A stretch of 64,000 nt of DNA from UBA4459 sp963776205 (GCA_963776205.1 CAVZLR010000004.1:1-64000); one strand, 5' to 3'; positions 49,689-60,010 are shown, numbered from the stretch's first letter. The notes: generated by a model not told the origin, from the sequence alone. Made by a program: numbers and translations.

Positions 49689-52532
49689 ATGAATACTCTT
49701 AGAAAATATTATGAGCATTTGCTGAGGAACGTGTTTGATATTCGCGAAGGGGAATATCGAAGAGCAGTGTTGATGCAGTTAAATATATTCCTACTTATCT
49801 CTACCTTGCTCATTGTAAAGCCAGCAGTCAATGGCTTGTTCCTTGCCAAATTAGGTGCTGAAAACTTACCTAATGTTTTTGTATTAGTAGCCATATTTGC
49901 AGGACTCGTTTCTCTTTTATATTCAAGAGTTTTATCGCACATGCCCCTGAATAAGATCATTAAACGTACCCTCACTTGGTCAGTGATCGTGCTTATCGGG
50001 TTTGGTATTTTGCTTCGTATGAATTTCCTGGAAGGCTGGGTATTGTATTTGTTTTATATCTGGGTGGCCATTTTTGCGGTACTCTCGGCTTCACAGTTCT
50101 GGATTTTGGCAAACATTGTATTCAATCCCAGGGAAGCCAAGCGGTTGTTCGGATTTATTGGTGCCGGTGCCATCGCAGGCGGGATATTCGGTGGATATCT
50201 GACTTCTATAATTGCTGAATCGCTTGGTAGTGAAAACTTGCCGTTTATAGCAGCATCTATCCTTGTTTTTTGTATTCCGATTACGCAAACTATATGGAAA
50301 AAAGAAGTATTGCCAACGCAAACAAAGTTTCAACGGAAAAAAAGGATCAAAGGATTCGAAGCAAATCCGTTGGCGTTAATCAGGAAATCGAAGCACTTAA
50401 CATACTTAGCAGTAATCATTGGGATCAGTGTGGTTGTTGCTAAACTTGTTGATTATCAGTTTAGTGCCATCGCATCTTTTAATATTCCCGATCCTGATGA
50501 CCTGACGGCTTTCTTTGGTTTCTGGTTTTCAACATTTAACCTGATCTCACTGGCAATTCAACTTTTTCTGACCCGCCGCGTTGTTGGTGTGTTTGGTGTA
50601 GGGACCTCATTGTTTATATTGCCTATTGGTATCATGCTTGGTGCATTTCTGGTACTGGTATTTCCAGAACTGTGGGCAGTCATTTTCCTTAAACTCATTG
50701 ATGGAAGCCTCAAGCAATCAGTTAATAAATCGGCAGTCGAATTAATGGCGCTGCCTATTCCACAGGAAATAAAAAACCAAACCAAAAGCTTTATAGATGT
50801 ATTTGTGGATAGTGCTGCTACAGGTATCAGTGGGTTGATCCTGATTTTTTTAATTAACGGACTTGAACTCTCAACTCGCTTTATCAGTCTCATGATACTG
50901 GCATTTTTCTTCTTGTGGCTTTATTTTGCGAGGAAGATCAGGCGTGAATATATCCAGTCGTTTAAATTTAAAGTGGATCAGAATAAGAACCATCCGAACA
51001 AAAAGGATGCGCTGGATTTGACAAATGAATCGGTTTTAAGCGGGCTTAAAAAAGTCCTGCAAAAGGGAACTGAAAGCCAAATCATCTTTATACTCAGAAA
51101 GATCAAAGAAATGCCGGATGATAGATTATTTAACGAAATCCGTGCATTAATTCATAGCGAATCGGCTTCGATTCGTGCAGAAGCCTTACAGTGTTTATAT
51201 TTCTTTAAAAACCATCGAATTGTTGATGAGATTCTACCACTTATCAATGATCCCGATCAGCAGGTAAAAATTGCCGCTTTCGAGTATGTAATTGCCCAGG
51301 CACCTGAAAGTCGGGTGGACTTGCTACAAAAATATCTTCAGGATAAAAATTATAAAGTTCGTGGTGCTGCACTTGTAAGTTTAGCCATTGAAACAAGGGG
51401 CAATCAAGAACTAAAAGAAAAGTTTGAACTTGAAGAACTGATTAAGAAAAAAATACATAGTCTTGCTGGCTTAAAAGACCCTGAAGAAATAAAATTCCGG
51501 AAGATGAACATTCTGAGAACCCTGGGTTATTCTGGCTTTGCAAGTTATGATCCCTTTATAAGGGAAATGATGCAGGATGACGATTCTGAAATTGTTAAAC
51601 AGGCAATATTAGCTGCGGCCACAACAATGAGTCCGGAATTTATAAATGATATTTTAAGATTTTTAAGTAAGGATAAGTACAAAGATGTAGCTAAAGAGGC
51701 CTTATTGCATTATGGTCCATACATTATAAATCACTTTAATGAAATTATCTCCGATGATAACCAGGAGATGGAAATGCTGCAGCAAATCCCTTCCATAGCT
51801 GAGAAAGTAGGTACACAGCCTTCGGTTGAGTTATTATTTACAATGCTTGATCATAGTGAAATCAGTTTAAAAATGGAAGCACTACGATCCATGAGTAATC
51901 TGAAAATTAATCATCCTCATCTCAGGTTTCACCATAAGGTGGTGATCAAACGAATAATGGAAGAAGCACATTTATATACAGAAACACTGGGAGCCCTTTA
52001 TGGACAAATTACGGCCATTGATGAAGATATAAATAAAACGGATAAGAAGCTGGAACAACAATCAGAGGCCAGGAAAAGCCTGGTGGGTTTATTGGAACGC
52101 AGGTTGGATGGTAACCTGGAAAGAATATTCCGCCTGTTGGGATTGAAATATCCGCCGGATGAGATTTTGACTATCTACCAGGGCTTACAAAGTAAGAAGC
52201 CGGATATGCGGATCAATGCCATTGAATTTCTTGATAATCTACTGGAAACCAATTTAAAAAGAGTGTTGATCCCGATAGTTGAAACAGTTTTTCTCGACCA
52301 TATTTCAGAAAGTACTATTAAAAATCTGAATGTAAAGATTCCCGATGAATTTGAATGTTTGTCTATGCTGTTGGCCGGGAAGGATGTAAAAATAAAGCTG
52401 GCGGTTTTGTACCTGATATCAAAAACGGCTAACACCAGGTATTTGCCACTTGTTGAGCAATACGTACATGATAAAAACCCAAAGATCAGAACTTTTTCCG
52501 GGCAAGCTATTGCAGCATTAAAGAGTAATTAA
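49689..52532 (+). CDS. NTT/ATP:ADP-translocase-like membrane protein fused to HEAT repeats
   Basis: 947 residues. Residues about 25-430 form some twelve membrane helices in the pattern of the nucleotide carrier (NTT/TLC) or MFS families (RAVLMQLNIFLLISTLLIVK, FWILANIVFNPREAKRLFGF, GAGAIAGGIFGGYLTSI, SAVELMALPIPQEIKNQ). From about 440 to the end are HEAT-like helical repeats (IRAEALQCLYFFKNH, VRGAALVSLAIETRG, KLAVLYLISKTANTRYL). The cargo is unknown; a nucleotide is suggested only by similarity. Its stop lies three bases from the convergent serine hydrolase stop. Confidence 0.75.
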   Translation: MNTLRKYYEHLLRNVFDIREGEYRRAVLMQLNIFLLISTLLIVKPAVNGLFLAKLGAENLPNVFVLVAIFAGLVSLLYSRVLSHMPLNKIIKRTLTWSVIVLIGFGILLRMNFLEGWVLYLFYIWVAIFAVLSASQFWILANIVFNPREAKRLFGFIGAGAIAGGIFGGYLTSIIAESLGSENLPFIAASILVFCIPITQTIWKKEVLPTQTKFQRKKRIKGFEANPLALIRKSKHLTYLAVIIGISVVVAKLVDYQFSAIASFNIPDPDDLTAFFGFWFSTFNLISLAIQLFLTRRVVGVFGVGTSLFILPIGIMLGAFLVLVFPELWAVIFLKLIDGSLKQSVNKSAVELMALPIPQEIKNQTKSFIDVFVDSAATGISGLILIFLINGLELSTRFISLMILAFFFLWLYFARKIRREYIQSFKFKVDQNKNHPNKKDALDLTNESVLSGLKKVLQKGTESQIIFILRKIKEMPDDRLFNEIRALIHSESASIRAEALQCLYFFKNHRIVDEILPLINDPDQQVKIAAFEYVIAQAPESRVDLLQKYLQDKNYKVRGAALVSLAIETRGNQELKEKFELEELIKKKIHSLAGLKDPEEIKFRKMNILRTLGYSGFASYDPFIREMMQDDDSEIVKQAILAAATTMSPEFINDILRFLSKDKYKDVAKEALLHYGPYIINHFNEIISDDNQEMEMLQQIPSIAEKVGTQPSVELLFTMLDHSEISLKMEALRSMSNLKINHPHLRFHHKVVIKRIMEEAHLYTETLGALYGQITAIDEDINKTDKKLEQQSEARKSLVGLLERRLDGNLERIFRLLGLKYPPDEILTIYQGLQSKKPDMRINAIEFLDNLLETNLKRVLIPIVETVFLDHISESTIKNLNVKIPDEFECLSMLLAGKDVKIKLAVLYLISKTANTRYLPLVEQYVHDKNPKIRTFSGQAIAALKSN

Positions 52533-52535
52533 TCT

Positions 52536-53789
52536 TTATTTTCTGACGATTTTATCAATTTGTGAAGCAATGGCAAAATGATCATTGGCTGAATTTTTCC
52601 TGAGCACATTCGACATTAATGTAACCATATAAATGGTACCATCCGGCTGCTCAACCACCACCACTGAATTCATATAATTGTCTACATTGCCCATATATTT
52701 TTTACATTCAAAACCTTCTTCGGGTTTGCATTTATATAAACTGCCCGATTTGAAGTAAACAGCCGCATCAGTTAGTGCATTTGAAGCTGCGTACCGAATT
52801 CGGCGATCTGTTGAATACATCAGCCTTTTAATTTCAAGACTTGATTGCGGATCAACAATTTCACCACTTTCCATGGCTACCAGGAATTTCATCATACCAT
52901 AAGGACTGGCAATTGTTCCGCCTTCGCCGGGTACCATCGCTTTGGCATCTTTGGTAAACATACTACCCAGTTTAAATTCCTCTTTTGTAATACCGATATC
53001 CCGTAGTGGGTCGTTAACTACGTGCATGGCCATCTCTTTTAATTCAGATTTTGGCGTGTTTTTAAAAAAGTCCGCTTCCTGTTCAGTGTTTGGCGGATAG
53101 TCTTCACCGAAAGCGTGCATAAGTATGGCCTCTTTCCATACAATACTAGCCGCACCATTATTGCTTGCCGAGATCATGTGATCGGCCCATTCGTAAAGAG
53201 AACAGGTGTCGTTCTCAGTAACTACTTTTTTGGTAAGTTTTAGGGCTACCGTGTCAAAGAAAGGCGCCGTATGTGAGTCATAGTTGGCCCATTTACCTGC
53301 ACGTACCATCCTGGTTTTCATCACTTCCTGTCGTTCCTCAAATGATCTTGGGTAGAGTTTTTGCAATTCGTTAAATAATCCAGCGATCACAGCTATTTTT
53401 GCAACGCTGCCTGGCATAAATAACCTTTTTTCCTGCCTGTAGGCATACCTGATCTTTTTTCCGGGAGTGATATCAAGTACACATAAAGAGTAACTTTCAT
53501 CCATATTGGGAAAAAGTGCATTGATGGATTTTTGCAAAGCCGGATCTGCAGGCGGAAATTTGATCAGGCTATCGCACCTGTCTCCCATCAAATTCAATTG
53601 AATTTCGGCAAGTGTTTTCTGCGCACCAAGTACAGGTTTTTTATCATTGATCGCGTCAGTCATGATCAATTGCAATCTCAACAACCTACGAATGCCAGTT
53701 AGTCCGTATCCATCGTACGGGTAAGCAAAAGATTCACTCTGGAGTGCAAAAAGCAGTATGGCTATTGCCACTAATTTTATTATTTTCAT
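52536..53789 (-). CDS. Exported class A beta-lactamase-fold serine hydrolase
   Basis: 417 residues with signal peptide (MKIIKLVAIAILLFALQSESF). Motifs S128-VAK131, S209-NN211 and K347-SG349 give the class A serine-hydrolase pattern. It is longer than typical beta-lactamases, with a roughly 100-residue N-terminal part before the catalytic domain and a Cys-containing insertion near 352-362. It is the second gene of a two-gene operon, six bases after the exported dikinase-like gene. Confidence 0.82.
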   Translation of the reverse strand: MKIIKLVAIAILLFALQSESFAYPYDGYGLTGIRRLLRLQLIMTDAINDKKPVLGAQKTLAEIQLNLMGDRCDSLIKFPPADPALQKSINALFPNMDESYSLCVLDITPGKKIRYAYRQEKRLFMPGSVAKIAVIAGLFNELQKLYPRSFEERQEVMKTRMVRAGKWANYDSHTAPFFDTVALKLTKKVVTENDTCSLYEWADHMISASNNGAASIVWKEAILMHAFGEDYPPNTEQEADFFKNTPKSELKEMAMHVVNDPLRDIGITKEEFKLGSMFTKDAKAMVPGEGGTIASPYGMMKFLVAMESGEIVDPQSSLEIKRLMYSTDRRIRYAASNALTDAAVYFKSGSLYKCKPEEGFECKKYMGNVDNYMNSVVVVEQPDGTIYMVTLMSNVLRKNSANDHFAIASQIDKIVRK

Positions 53790-53795
53790 AAGGAA

Positions 53796-56687
53796 CTATA
53801 ATGTAGTTTTTAAATAGATGGGTTTCCAGGCAGGCAATTCTGGTGTTATCGACATTAAATACGCCGACCGGTTTGCATTTTTATTTTCGACAAAGGGCCT
53901 GATTTGAAACAACCATACTTTATCATTTTTAAAACCAAGCTCAATATCGTGTGGGCCAGTGGATTTCGTATTTGCACCGCTTGCCATTTCTTTATTGATC
54001 TGTTTTGAGAATTCACGAATTTGGTTGAGGTTTGCCAAACTCAAGATGGGATTTTCAAAAGTTGCATACTGTTTTTGTGTGCCTCCTTTTACGGGAAGCG
54101 CATTATAATTCGGTTCACGTGATGGCGATAAAAGTACATTGATGCCATCAGATTGAAGCAAATAAGACTCAGCAGATTGTCCTTCAACAGCACCTCCGGC
54201 ACCTCGGCTAAATGCAATGGTCAGGTCATTGATATTGTCAGTTAAAATACCTTTTGTAATTAACACACCTGAATAATTCACATCCACGCTTGGGATGATC
54301 AAAATAGATGGATAGACATTTTCTGGATTCAGCAAATAGCTTTGCCGCCATTTGTAACTTCGTTCTGTATACGGAGAAGCCCAAACATCTTTTATTCCCT
54401 GGAATATCTTCTCTTTCTCAGCAACATTAAATATGGTTAGATTTAGGCCTGCACCTGTAAAATCTTTCAGGTCTTCCATATTGGTGTCGCTTCGCAGAAA
54501 TACCGGAACGTCACCCATGGTTTTTCCTAAAATGGTAATGAATGATTGTTCGAGCATGGCTACAAATGATGGCATTAGTTTCATCGCTTTGATATCTTTT
54601 CTCAGGACTTCCAATTCTCTTAAAGTGAAGCTGTCAATTACTTCTTCAGTCAAACCATGCTGTCGCATTTCACCTGCCTGTTCGAAAATATTATTCAGGA
54701 ATTCCCAATAGGACTTGTTTTTACCCGGAATAATCTGATCCATATGTTGTTTAAAAATTCCGAAAGGAATCACAAGACCTTCCACCACGTGTTCCGGAAA
54801 CATCAGCTTTAACTGTCCAAGATTAGCCGCTTTAGGGCCACACTGGATGCCTGAATGTGATGCATTGATGTCGCGGAGGTTTAAAACCCTGGTTTTATTC
54901 AGATCAATCCGGTCAATGGGGACGGAAATTTTTTCTTCGCTTCTTTTTTTGGTTTCAAATAATTTTTTCTCAACAGATGTCATCTGCTCAGCCAGTTTCA
55001 TGATAACGGTACCTTTATTTGAAACAGCGTAGAAAATCGTTTTTCCATTATATTTTTTCAGGTCTTCAAGATTTTCAGCAGAAACAACAGCATTTGGAAT
55101 GCCCAGATTTCTGGCCAACAGTTGCACATGTGAGACCATATTTCCTTCAGTAACTGTTGCGATACCAGCCACGGGTTTCAGATCAGCAGGGGGGTGGTTG
55201 AATACATAAATCTTATCACCGTAAATTATGGTTTCTTCCGTTAGTTCATTTAACACCACCAATTCGCCCATGGCATAACCTGGATTGATACCCCTGATAT
55301 GGCTTTGTCCCGGGATGTCCATAACTTCATTTGACAGGTTGGCTTCTTTAGCTATAAACTCGCCCAGTTCACTTACGCAATTTCCAAGGTACAGCAACAG
55401 TGATGAACGGATCCTGTCATCATTGAAGCCATAAACAAGGGGTTCAAAGCCTGCGTATAGTTCAATCACATCTTTGTAAACTGCCCGTGACATACCGGCA
55501 CTCCATTCCACCATGCGCCTTGAATTTTCAAGCCTTTGGTTGAGGTCGTCAAGTGTTATGGCAGGTGAAGTAGGCGGTTCCAGCCCTGATTTAACCTGTT
55601 CCCATTCCCACATTTCAATATAACCACAACCCGCTGAAGCCATCCCGAGATAATAAGTTTTTGTGATTAAGTCGAAGAGGGTATTGTTTTTCCATTGTAT
55701 AATATCCCTGAACAGGATTTCTTCAAGTTTGATTGAAATATCCAATAATGCCAGGCGAGCATCACCTTTTTTATGATTGGTAAAATTTTCACGAATTATC
55801 CAAATTGCTTTTGATAATTCGATAATCTTTTGATTAGGGGTGTAATTATTGTAATTATCAATTAAAGTCTGGATTGATCTCCCTGGTTCTGTATCTTTTG
55901 CTATGTGCTTCAGGTATTTATTCAGTGTGCTCAAATTGGCAGGCTGATAAACAATTTCCATATTACTGATCAATTCATCAATCTTTTTTAATTGAACAGA
56001 AGAAAGCCTGGATTTATTTAATTCCCTGAATTTTTTAACACTAACAATATCGACTGGTTCAGGCTGACCATGAATTTTAACACGGATGTTTAAAAAAGAA
56101 GGAACGCTGTCAGAAATTTCTTTTGAAAGTGAACGGATCAATTGTGTTTTGCTGTCATCACCCTGGTGGGGAATGTCTTTTGCAGCTTCGCGAAGGAGGT
56201 AGAAGTATTGCCTTATTTTTATGTCATCGGTAAGCAACCATTTGAAAAACTCCAGTCCCCAAGCTTCTTCATCTTCCGCCTGGAAAGCACCCCTGTAGTA
56301 TTGTGCTTTTCTCAAGACCCATCCGTCATCTGATCGGAACAAGTAGTTTTGAAGCTGGTATTGTTTGAGCCGTGACTGGTAATTTCCCTCATCCCAGAAG
56401 GCTGATAACTCAGTTGTGGCAAGTATTTGCCCAAGAAAAACATGGTTTGTTTTGGTAAGTTGAATAACTTCATCCTTATAACGTGCCCGCTGAACACCCG
56501 GCTCGGGGCAACGTTCCTGTGGAGGCTTAGTTGTACCATCTTTACAAAACCAACGGATATCTTTATAAGGTCCTTTGGGATCTTTTTTGTATTGCTCCAC
56601 CATGGATCTTATTTGGCTATTGTCAGTTTTTTGGGCCAATATTGATCCGAATATAAGCAAGCAAAGTATGAGAATTGATGTTTTCAT
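53796..56687 (-). CDS. Exported PEP/pyruvate-dikinase-like protein
   Basis: 963 residues from the Met at 56687, chosen because it gives a good signal peptide (MKTSILILCLLIFGSILAQ); the frame is open eight codons further. Residues about 20-450 are an unrecognised helical region. Then a phosphohistidine swivelling domain (TVTEGNMVSHVQLLARNLGI, His520) and a C-terminal PPDK-type ATP-grasp domain (about 590-955: GPKAANLGQLKLMF, FLRSDTNMEDLKDFTGAGL, YSGVLITKGIL, RGAGGAVEGQSAESYL, FQIRPF). The PEP/pyruvate TIM barrel is absent; the His-then-ATP order recalls glucan, water dikinases. An ATP-using enzyme outside the cytoplasm would be odd. First gene of an operon with a serine hydrolase. Confidence 0.82.
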   Translation of the reverse strand: MKTSILILCLLIFGSILAQKTDNSQIRSMVEQYKKDPKGPYKDIRWFCKDGTTKPPQERCPEPGVQRARYKDEVIQLTKTNHVFLGQILATTELSAFWDEGNYQSRLKQYQLQNYLFRSDDGWVLRKAQYYRGAFQAEDEEAWGLEFFKWLLTDDIKIRQYFYLLREAAKDIPHQGDDSKTQLIRSLSKEISDSVPSFLNIRVKIHGQPEPVDIVSVKKFRELNKSRLSSVQLKKIDELISNMEIVYQPANLSTLNKYLKHIAKDTEPGRSIQTLIDNYNNYTPNQKIIELSKAIWIIRENFTNHKKGDARLALLDISIKLEEILFRDIIQWKNNTLFDLITKTYYLGMASAGCGYIEMWEWEQVKSGLEPPTSPAITLDDLNQRLENSRRMVEWSAGMSRAVYKDVIELYAGFEPLVYGFNDDRIRSSLLLYLGNCVSELGEFIAKEANLSNEVMDIPGQSHIRGINPGYAMGELVVLNELTEETIIYGDKIYVFNHPPADLKPVAGIATVTEGNMVSHVQLLARNLGIPNAVVSAENLEDLKKYNGKTIFYAVSNKGTVIMKLAEQMTSVEKKLFETKKRSEEKISVPIDRIDLNKTRVLNLRDINASHSGIQCGPKAANLGQLKLMFPEHVVEGLVIPFGIFKQHMDQIIPGKNKSYWEFLNNIFEQAGEMRQHGLTEEVIDSFTLRELEVLRKDIKAMKLMPSFVAMLEQSFITILGKTMGDVPVFLRSDTNMEDLKDFTGAGLNLTIFNVAEKEKIFQGIKDVWASPYTERSYKWRQSYLLNPENVYPSILIIPSVDVNYSGVLITKGILTDNINDLTIAFSRGAGGAVEGQSAESYLLQSDGINVLLSPSREPNYNALPVKGGTQKQYATFENPILSLANLNQIREFSKQINKEMASGANTKSTGPHDIELGFKNDKVWLFQIRPFVENKNANRSAYLMSITPELPAWKPIYLKTTL

Positions 56688-56863
56688 CCTATTTATTGAG
56701 ATAAATGACAATATCTTTCTTATTTTAAGATTTGAATTCAGTGAAAAAAAACAGATGATCCTTGTTTTTTCATTTTAATAAAGATACGATAAAAACAATT
56801 CGTACAATTGCTAATGGTAATATCTTAACTAGATGTTAGGGCTTTGCAGAAATTCTTGAATCG

Positions 56864-57682
56864 CTACGATAAATTAAAGTCTTCAACATCAATATTAAAC
56901 AACTGAGCTGCATTTTTCCACAGAATTAGTTCCTTTTTATCGTTTGCCAGGTCCAGTTGGTTCATGAACTTTAGGTAAGAATTCATATTAGATATTGGCC
57001 AATCAGTGCCATATAATAAATAATTTGGGTCACCAGCATATGTGATCATTTCTTCAATTTCTTTTTTCATGTAACGTTCAAACTTATCCGAAAAATCACC
57101 AAGCACGAGTCCTGAAATATCGGCATACACATTTTTATTCTTATATACCACTTCCATGCAGTCCTTAATCCAGGGATTACCGATGTGACAAATCACAATT
57201 TTTAATTCAGGATAATCAACTGCTAAATCATCAATATGAAAGGGATGTGAGTACTTTACCCTTCCTGACGGGGCATAGGTATCACCTGAGTGAAACATCA
57301 CAGGAGTATCATACTCTACAGCCATTTCGTATATTATTTTGAGTCGGGTATCGTTCGGATAAAAGGGTTCATAGCCTGGGTATAATTTTATGCCTTTTAT
57401 GAGACCTTCCTCGAGGTATTCACTAATTTCTCTTATATCCCTATGATCAAAATGCAGATAACTAATACCTGATACAACTCCCAAATTTTTCCTTCCTCTG
57501 ATAGCCTCTACCACTTGTCGGGTACTTGGTCTGTGCTCATTTACCTTATAAGATGATAGTACCAATGCGTAATCAACCTTATTAGTCAGCATGTTGTCAG
57601 TAAGAAGGTTAAGACTGTTTTCAAGTGATGTAACCCTGTCTTCATGATAGTTGTTTATATGCGTGTGGACATCTATAATCAT
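56864..57682 (-). CDS. Amidohydrolase family (TIM-barrel) protein
   Basis: 272 residues starting MIIDVHTHIN, with the metal-binding HxH (His6, His8), followed by KGIKLYPGYEPFYPND, VMFHSGDTY, IVICHIGNPWIKD and LLYGTDWPISN: the amidohydrolase-2 pattern. Decarboxylase or hydrolase activity on a small molecule is expected; the substrate is unknown. Divergent from rdgB. Confidence 0.88.
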   Translation of the reverse strand: MIIDVHTHINNYHEDRVTSLENSLNLLTDNMLTNKVDYALVLSSYKVNEHRPSTRQVVEAIRGRKNLGVVSGISYLHFDHRDIREISEYLEEGLIKGIKLYPGYEPFYPNDTRLKIIYEMAVEYDTPVMFHSGDTYAPSGRVKYSHPFHIDDLAVDYPELKIVICHIGNPWIKDCMEVVYKNKNVYADISGLVLGDFSDKFERYMKKEIEEMITYAGDPNYLLYGTDWPISNMNSYLKFMNQLDLANDKKELILWKNAAQLFNIDVEDFNLS

Positions 57683-57828
57683 CTATTTGTTTTTTTAATC
57701 TGTTTCTATTTGTTTGTAATAATTTGTAAATAGCTTATGTCTGGCTTACGGGTTAGGGCATGAATTGCTTTCGAAAAGCCAAAACTAACAAATAATTTCT
57801 GATTATTTTAGCCGCTTAATTCAATCCT

Positions 57829-58410
57829 ATGAAGAAACTGGTTTTTGCTACCAACAATCAGCATAAGCTTGAAGAAGTGCGCGCTATATTAAAAAATAAG
57901 TTTGAAGTAACCGGGTTGGCAGATATAGGGTGCCATGAGGAAATTCCGGAAACCGGAGCTACCCTTCAGGAAAATGCCTCCATCAAATCACATTTTGTAG
58001 TCAATCATTACAAATTAGATTGCTTTGCTGATGATACCGGCCTAGAAGTAGATGCACTGGATGGGAGACCGGGTGTTTACTCGGCTCGATATGCTGGTGA
58101 AAATGCAAGCTACGAGCAAAATGTAGATAAGTTATTGCAGGAATTGGCAGGTAAAGATAATTGTAATGCGCGTTTCAGGACGGTTATATCTCTTTTGATG
58201 GATGGTAAAGAGCACTTTTTCGAAGGTACTGTTGAAGGTAAGATTATCAAAGAGCGAAAAGGGAGTGGAGGATTTGGTTACGACCCGGTTTTTGTTCCGA
58301 ATGGCTACCAGCAAAGCTTTGCTGAAATGAATGCCAGCCTTAAAAATAGTATCAGTCATCGGGCAAAAGCCGTTCATAAACTGGCTAAATTTCTATTACA
58401 AAATTGCTGA
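57829..58410 (+). CDS. rdgB: Non-canonical purine NTP pyrophosphatase (RdgB/HAM1)
   Basis: 193 residues that hydrolyse ITP/dITP/XTP to keep them out of nucleic acids. ATNNQHKLEEVRAIL, ADDTGLEVDALDGRPGVYSAR and GSGGFGYDPVFVPNGYQQSF with the final SHRAKAVHKLAKFL are diagnostic. Confidence 0.96.
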   Translation: MKKLVFATNNQHKLEEVRAILKNKFEVTGLADIGCHEEIPETGATLQENASIKSHFVVNHYKLDCFADDTGLEVDALDGRPGVYSARYAGENASYEQNVDKLLQELAGKDNCNARFRTVISLLMDGKEHFFEGTVEGKIIKERKGSGGFGYDPVFVPNGYQQSFAEMNASLKNSISHRAKAVHKLAKFLLQNC

Positions 58411-58482
58411 CATCCTACATTGTTTTTTGCATTATTTTGAAAATCAATTAATTTTGTCATAAGCAAGTTCTAAAATCTGGTA

Positions 58483-59702
58483 TTGAAAAGAAATTTACAT
58501 AGCATTTCCATTTTCATTATTTTTAGTGACCTTCTTGTCGTGCCAAAGAGCTGATAAAGTCGATCAGGGAATAGAAAAAGAAGAAGCCGTGATTACGGAA
58601 CGGTTGCAGGAATCTATTTCACCGATCGAGAAAAGATCGGCAATTGTTTCCATTAGCACAGAACTCCATTCAAACTATGAATTTCAATATACTGCCACAA
58701 TTCAAAAAACAATCGGGGAATTTGTTGATGCACCTCTTTCCTTAGTTACCCCAAGGAACATTCACAATGAAAACCTCTGTATCATCAGAAATAAAAACTA
58801 CAGACGCAGAACTGCCTGAGATGGAAGTGTTCCCGGTGATGGTGAACATTATTTTTGACAATGATATTTTTAACAATACCGATTATTATTATACCAATGG
58901 CGCTCGGATCGAACTGGTATTGCCAATTGCAAAAAATTCACCGGTCAATAAGATGTTGTTGGGCTTAAAAACAAATGATATTGATGTCAGTGGCTTTTCA
59001 ATCACACAAAATATCTATACGCCCATTAACCCGGAGGCAAGCGAAATTGAATATGGCGACCGGCCTTTTGCTGCTTACCTTACCGTTGGCCAATACAGGG
59101 AAAGTTACCATCTGAAGAAAAGATTACAAATAAAAAGTGCTCTGGATCTAGGTGTTATGGGACCTTTATCAATGGGTGAAAAGGTACAATCGACGGTGCA
59201 TACCCTGGAGCCAACAGGTTGGAAATACCAGGTACAAAACAGCTTTCTGATCAATTATTATTTCCGAATTGAAAAAGGATTCTACAGCACATCAAATCTT
59301 GAATTAAATGTGGCCGGGCAGGCGAATCTAGGCACGTTGTATGATAAAATAGGTGGTGGTATTCGATTGAGAACCGGTAGTTTTTTACCTGTTTACCGGG
59401 GACCAATGACAATCTGCTGTAACCGAGCTAAAAAGAGACAATTACAATACTGGTTTTTTATGTCGACCAATGTCGACCTGGTAGCTTATGATGCCACTTT
59501 GCAGGGCAGTATGTTTGATAATAACAGTCCGTATGTGATAGAAAACAACGATTTAAATCGAGTGGTTTTTACAGGAAGCTTTGGTGCAGCATTTTATTAT
59601 GATAACCTGGGTGTTGAATTGGAAAATATTTATCTTTCGCCTGAATTTAAAGGCGCACAATATTTCGGATATGGTCGCATCAAACTGGTCGCAAATTTTT
59701 AA
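58483..59702 (+). CDS. LpxR-like (lipid A deacylase family) protein, frame-broken, with lipoprotein-like N-terminus
   Basis: The well-preserved part (58767-59702) has DNDIFNNTDYYYTNGARIEL and PFAAYLTVGQYRESYHLKK, the start of the outer-membrane lipid A deacylase/DUF2219 barrel, and ends YFGYGRIKLVANF. It lacks a signal sequence. Upstream, another frame (58526-58819) reads FLVTFLSCQRADKVDQ, a lipobox (FLSC), and a third frame at 58483 supplies a start-like hydrophobic stretch. Both shifts go in the same direction and fit one extra base each (T-run 58520-58524 and somewhere in 58745-58800). I read them as one damaged gene, but the upstream part might be a separate small lipoprotein. Confidence 0.6.
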
Positions 59703-59704
59703 AT

Positions 59705-60010
59705 ATGGCTACGAATAATAATGGGAATGCAGCTAACACAGATTCCTTAAAAGATAAGAAAATTGAATTTCCGGCAACTTTTGAACTGAAAGCAGTAATG
59801 GTTGAAGTTGGGGATTCTGTTGGTAACAAGAATAAACTGGTAACTGTGTTCAGAAAGCTTCAAATTAAATATCGGTTTGTTGCAGATAAGGTGAGTAGTA
59901 AAGGTACCTATGTAAGTTATTCATATTCTATTACACTTGATAGCAAAGAGCAGATGGATAAGTTATATGTTGATTTAAAAGATGTTGAAGGCCTTAAATT
60001 TGCATTATAA
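59705..60010 (+). CDS. DUF493 (YbeD-like) protein
   Basis: 101 residues: KDKKIEFPATFELKAVMVEV ... TVFRKLQIKYRFVADKVSSK, SYSITLDSKEQMDKLYVDLK. Small ferredoxin-like fold of unknown, possibly regulatory, function. Its TAA overlaps the ATG of crcB by one base, so the two are translationally linked. Confidence 0.88.
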   Translation: MATNNNGNAANTDSLKDKKIEFPATFELKAVMVEVGDSVGNKNKLVTVFRKLQIKYRFVADKVSSKGTYVSYSYSITLDSKEQMDKLYVDLKDVEGLKFAL

